This document shows, piece by piece, positions 61,623 to 64,000 of a DNA stretch of 64,000 nucleotides. The notes below the pieces were generated by a model, which saw only the letters and a list, made by a program, of their open reading frames with translations, did not search any database and was not told the DNA's origin. Source of the stretch: Luscinia megarhynchos (taxonomy: Eukaryota > Chordata > Aves > Passeriformes > Turdidae); assembly GCA_034336665.1 (NCBI GenBank), contig JAPFBE010000002.1, positions 8,540,146 to 8,604,145 on the forward strand, given 5' to 3'. Position numbers and translations under genes: made by a program. Every line of letters begins with the position of its first letter. Within the stretch, counting starts at the first letter, position 1.

Positions 61623-64000
61623 ATGAGCCTATCACTAGCAGTTTGGTGTCCCAAGTTCCAGCATGTGAGATTGTCTACATTATGCAATGTATTGATTGAG
61701 AAGATGGTACAACTTTTTTTGCCAAAAAAAGAATTCTCTGGTAAAATGACAAGTAGTACAAATTTGTTGTTCACCAGAAAAACTTTAGTTTTAAGACTGC
61801 AGTTTATGTACTCCTTCCAATTCAGATTTTGCAGGAGCCTTAGAGAAAATTCCATTAAAAAACCTCTTTCTTTCTGCATTTACCCTTTACATATGTTAAG
61901 AAATACAAATTACTTCAAGGCACAGTGTTGCTGCTGAAAAAAAAAATAGAGACCAGGTATTAGCAAAAGCAGAGGGCAATGCTGCAAATCTCAGTTTATC
62001 CTTGTAGAATTCATGTCCTGCTGCTGTATGCATTCTGGCTTTCCACTTCTGCTGACCTATCCAAATTCCTTAGGAGCCTTTCTCTGTCAAGGCTAATTTT
62101 ATCCCACTGCTCTCTCCATGAGTGGGAATGTAAAGAAAGGTAGCAAGATTCTCTCTGCAGAGGGAAGCTGCAGTTTCATATAGAAAAATTGCCTAATCTG
62201 AAAAGCTCTAAAGAAAATGTCATTGCAAAGGACTGCTTCCCATAGCCATTTGTGGTAATTCCTTCTGAAAGTGGAGTAGTGCATTTCCCTCACTCCTTGC
62301 AACTGGAGAGCAGAGGCTATTTTTGCCTGCTTGTGCCATATTGGGAATATTCAAGGTGAAACTTGTTTCCTATGTCTCCTAATTTGCACTCAGTAGAAAA
62401 GACCTAAGTGAGCTTGGAAAGTTGATTATTCTTTTATCACAGGGGTGCTGCACACAACCTTCAGCCCTCAGATCCTGCCACACATTTCTACAGCTGCTAT
62501 TATCAAGCTACCAGTAATATTTTGTTGGTCTTCTTTTTCTGTTCCCTTGCTGGGGCTAAATGGTAAGGGCTTAGCTGCCAAAGCAGCAATTAGCAGAAAC
62601 TGCAGGCAAAGAAAAGGATATGAAAGAAGATTATTATAGCCATGATTTGCTCTAGGCCTCTACAGACATCCCACACTCAGATGCTTTTCCAAAGAACGTT
62701 CAGCATCTCCACATCAGCTTGGTGAACTACAACACTGAACACTGTCAGTCAGAGAGAAAAAAAAAATCACCTGTCACTATTTGCATAATTATGCAATTAA
62801 AAGTCTCAGCATAGGCACAAATTGGCTGCTCTTTGTCAGCTCATGTCTTGGTTGGAGGAGACAGAGCAAGAGGAAGACTGCCTATGCTGTCTCAGCACAG
62901 CAGGACTGCAGCACAAAGGCTCTGCTAGAAGAGCTGTGTCTGTTGGTCAGGCACTGTCCCCGATGGAAAAGGTGGCTGGTGACAAAGCAGCAAGGAGTCA
63001 AGCATGTGCACTGCCCCTGCCTTCCCTTGCCTGCCCTTGTCTCTGCTGGGCTGCCTGTGCTGCCACTCAGACTTGATAATCCAAGAGGGAGTTTGAAAAG
63101 ATGAGAAGAAACTTTTTCAAAATAAAACAGCCATGATCTGGAACGGCCTAAATTTAAATTTATTCATTTAACCTTGCTGCCACATCCATCCTTGCTCCCA
63201 CATCTTTCTCATGGGATGCTGCTCCTCTCCCTGCACCCTCACCATAGCTTCCTTGCAGATGAACTTTGCTCTCTGGGGGCAGTTTTAAGTCAAGGGAGGA
63301 GAAAAGGAAGGAAAATAAAACCTTTGTTTGTTGGCAGAGCTATCATCAGAGCTATTTTCATTACTCAGAGTGCAAGTGCTGGTATGTCTGGGCTCCTGCT
63401 GCAATGCTGGTTTTATGGTACTTACTGGTAATACAGAACAAAGCAGCTGTACTCTCAAAAGATCCTCTCCTTCTTTGTCCCCTCCCAGTTTCAACATAAA
63501 AATGGCTAGGTAATATAGGGTGGTCAGTCAGTAAGAAAAAACCAGAAAATCTGTCTTCAGTGAGACCTGTCTTCAGTGCAGCCTGGGGAGACTGTTTAGG
63601 CTAGTAGTTTATAGTGGAGTGATAGCTGAGAAAAAGTAGACCTACTTCAAAACTTTTGTCTAAAGATACACATAGAACTTGACCACTCAATTTGCAGCAT
63701 GATCAGAGAGTCTAGCTTGGAGTGAGTAGTTTAGATCTTTGTTTTTTTAAAAGGCTTTTTATTTATTATTTTAGTGTATTATTATTATTATTATTATTAT
63801 TATTTTATGCTTTGAGCAGGGGTTAGACATCGATGTTGTTCTTCAATAGCAAAGCAATGATGTGTGTAGAAAGAATAACATAATTCTGAAAAGTCAGTGC
63901 TGCTAGACTGTTGGTAGGGCACAAGCATCTTTACTTATGACTTTGCAGAAAAAAACCTTCTGGCCATTCCATTTCATCCCACTTTTCTTCTCTCTCAGGA
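61623..64000. other. Gene-free right edge
   Basis: Unique sequence plus the (ATT)n repeat. I looked on the minus strand for a CWCV-containing IGFBP1 terminal exon, which would be expected tail-to-tail, and saw none. Confidence 0.55.
63777..63804 (+). repeat. (ATT)n trinucleotide repeat
   Basis: Nine ATT units in a row near the right end of the window. Confidence 0.92.

Noticed and set aside
63060..63155. Possible CR1 trace (AGATGAGAAGAAACTTTTTC then CTGGAACGGCC)
   Set aside because: Similarity is confined to short blocks and lacks the tail and terminal repeat. Not enough to call.

Overview
The window is vertebrate nuclear DNA, and almost certainly from a bird. It contains CR1 LINE fragments of avian type in both orientations, a solo retroviral LTR of a type common in bird genomes, and one compact four-exon gene with GT-AG introns whose product is clearly insulin-like growth factor binding protein 3 (IGFBP3). 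I cannot name the species. There are no bacterial features, CRISPR arrays or recognisable RNA genes.

Layout. Positions 1 to about 42,500 are AT-rich, non-coding DNA with no recognisable exon. They hold old CR1 pieces (about 4.05, 23.3, 26.6-29.1, 29.7-30.0 and 35.7-36.0 kb), a solo LTR (about 6.0-6.5 kb), a long (ATCT)n microsatellite (34.9 kb) and other low-complexity tracts. This fits the large gene-poor interval known upstream of IGFBP3 in other amniotes. At about 42.54 kb the base composition switches sharply to a CpG island of nearly 2 kb. Inside it, positions 42,880-43,254 are a strictly in-register array of 75 GC-rich pentamers (38 GGCAC, 18 GGGGC and five minor variants, with no indels). 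The array ends 16 bp before a TATA box at 43,271. It is the most unusual structure in the window.

IGFBP3 runs on the + strand. Its coding exons are 43,842-44,226, 47,967-48,193, 50,761-50,880 and 57,071-57,196, which join to 858 nt (285 residues plus stop). The intron phases are 1, 0 and 0. The protein keeps all 18 cysteines expected of the family (12 N-terminal, 6 C-terminal), the GCGCC motif, three N-glycosylation sequons, the basic heparin-binding/nuclear-localisation stretch and the thyroglobulin type-1 CWCV core. The promoter-proximal region is odd in several ways: the pentamer array, a 5' leader apparently longer than 500 nt with a pyrimidine tract and an AATAAA, and an in-frame ATG-TGA start-stop element. 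Intron 1 carries an isolated GC-rich CpG block and a CR1 fragment that stops about 60 bp before exon 2.

Downstream of the gene (57.2-64 kb) are polyadenylation signals, a very AT-rich tract, a small CR1 fragment and a (TTA)n repeat. IGFBP1, the usual tail-to-tail neighbour in mammals, is not visible before the window ends. I found no evidence for a new multi-gene system. The unusual signals are regulatory or structural features around the IGFBP3 promoter.
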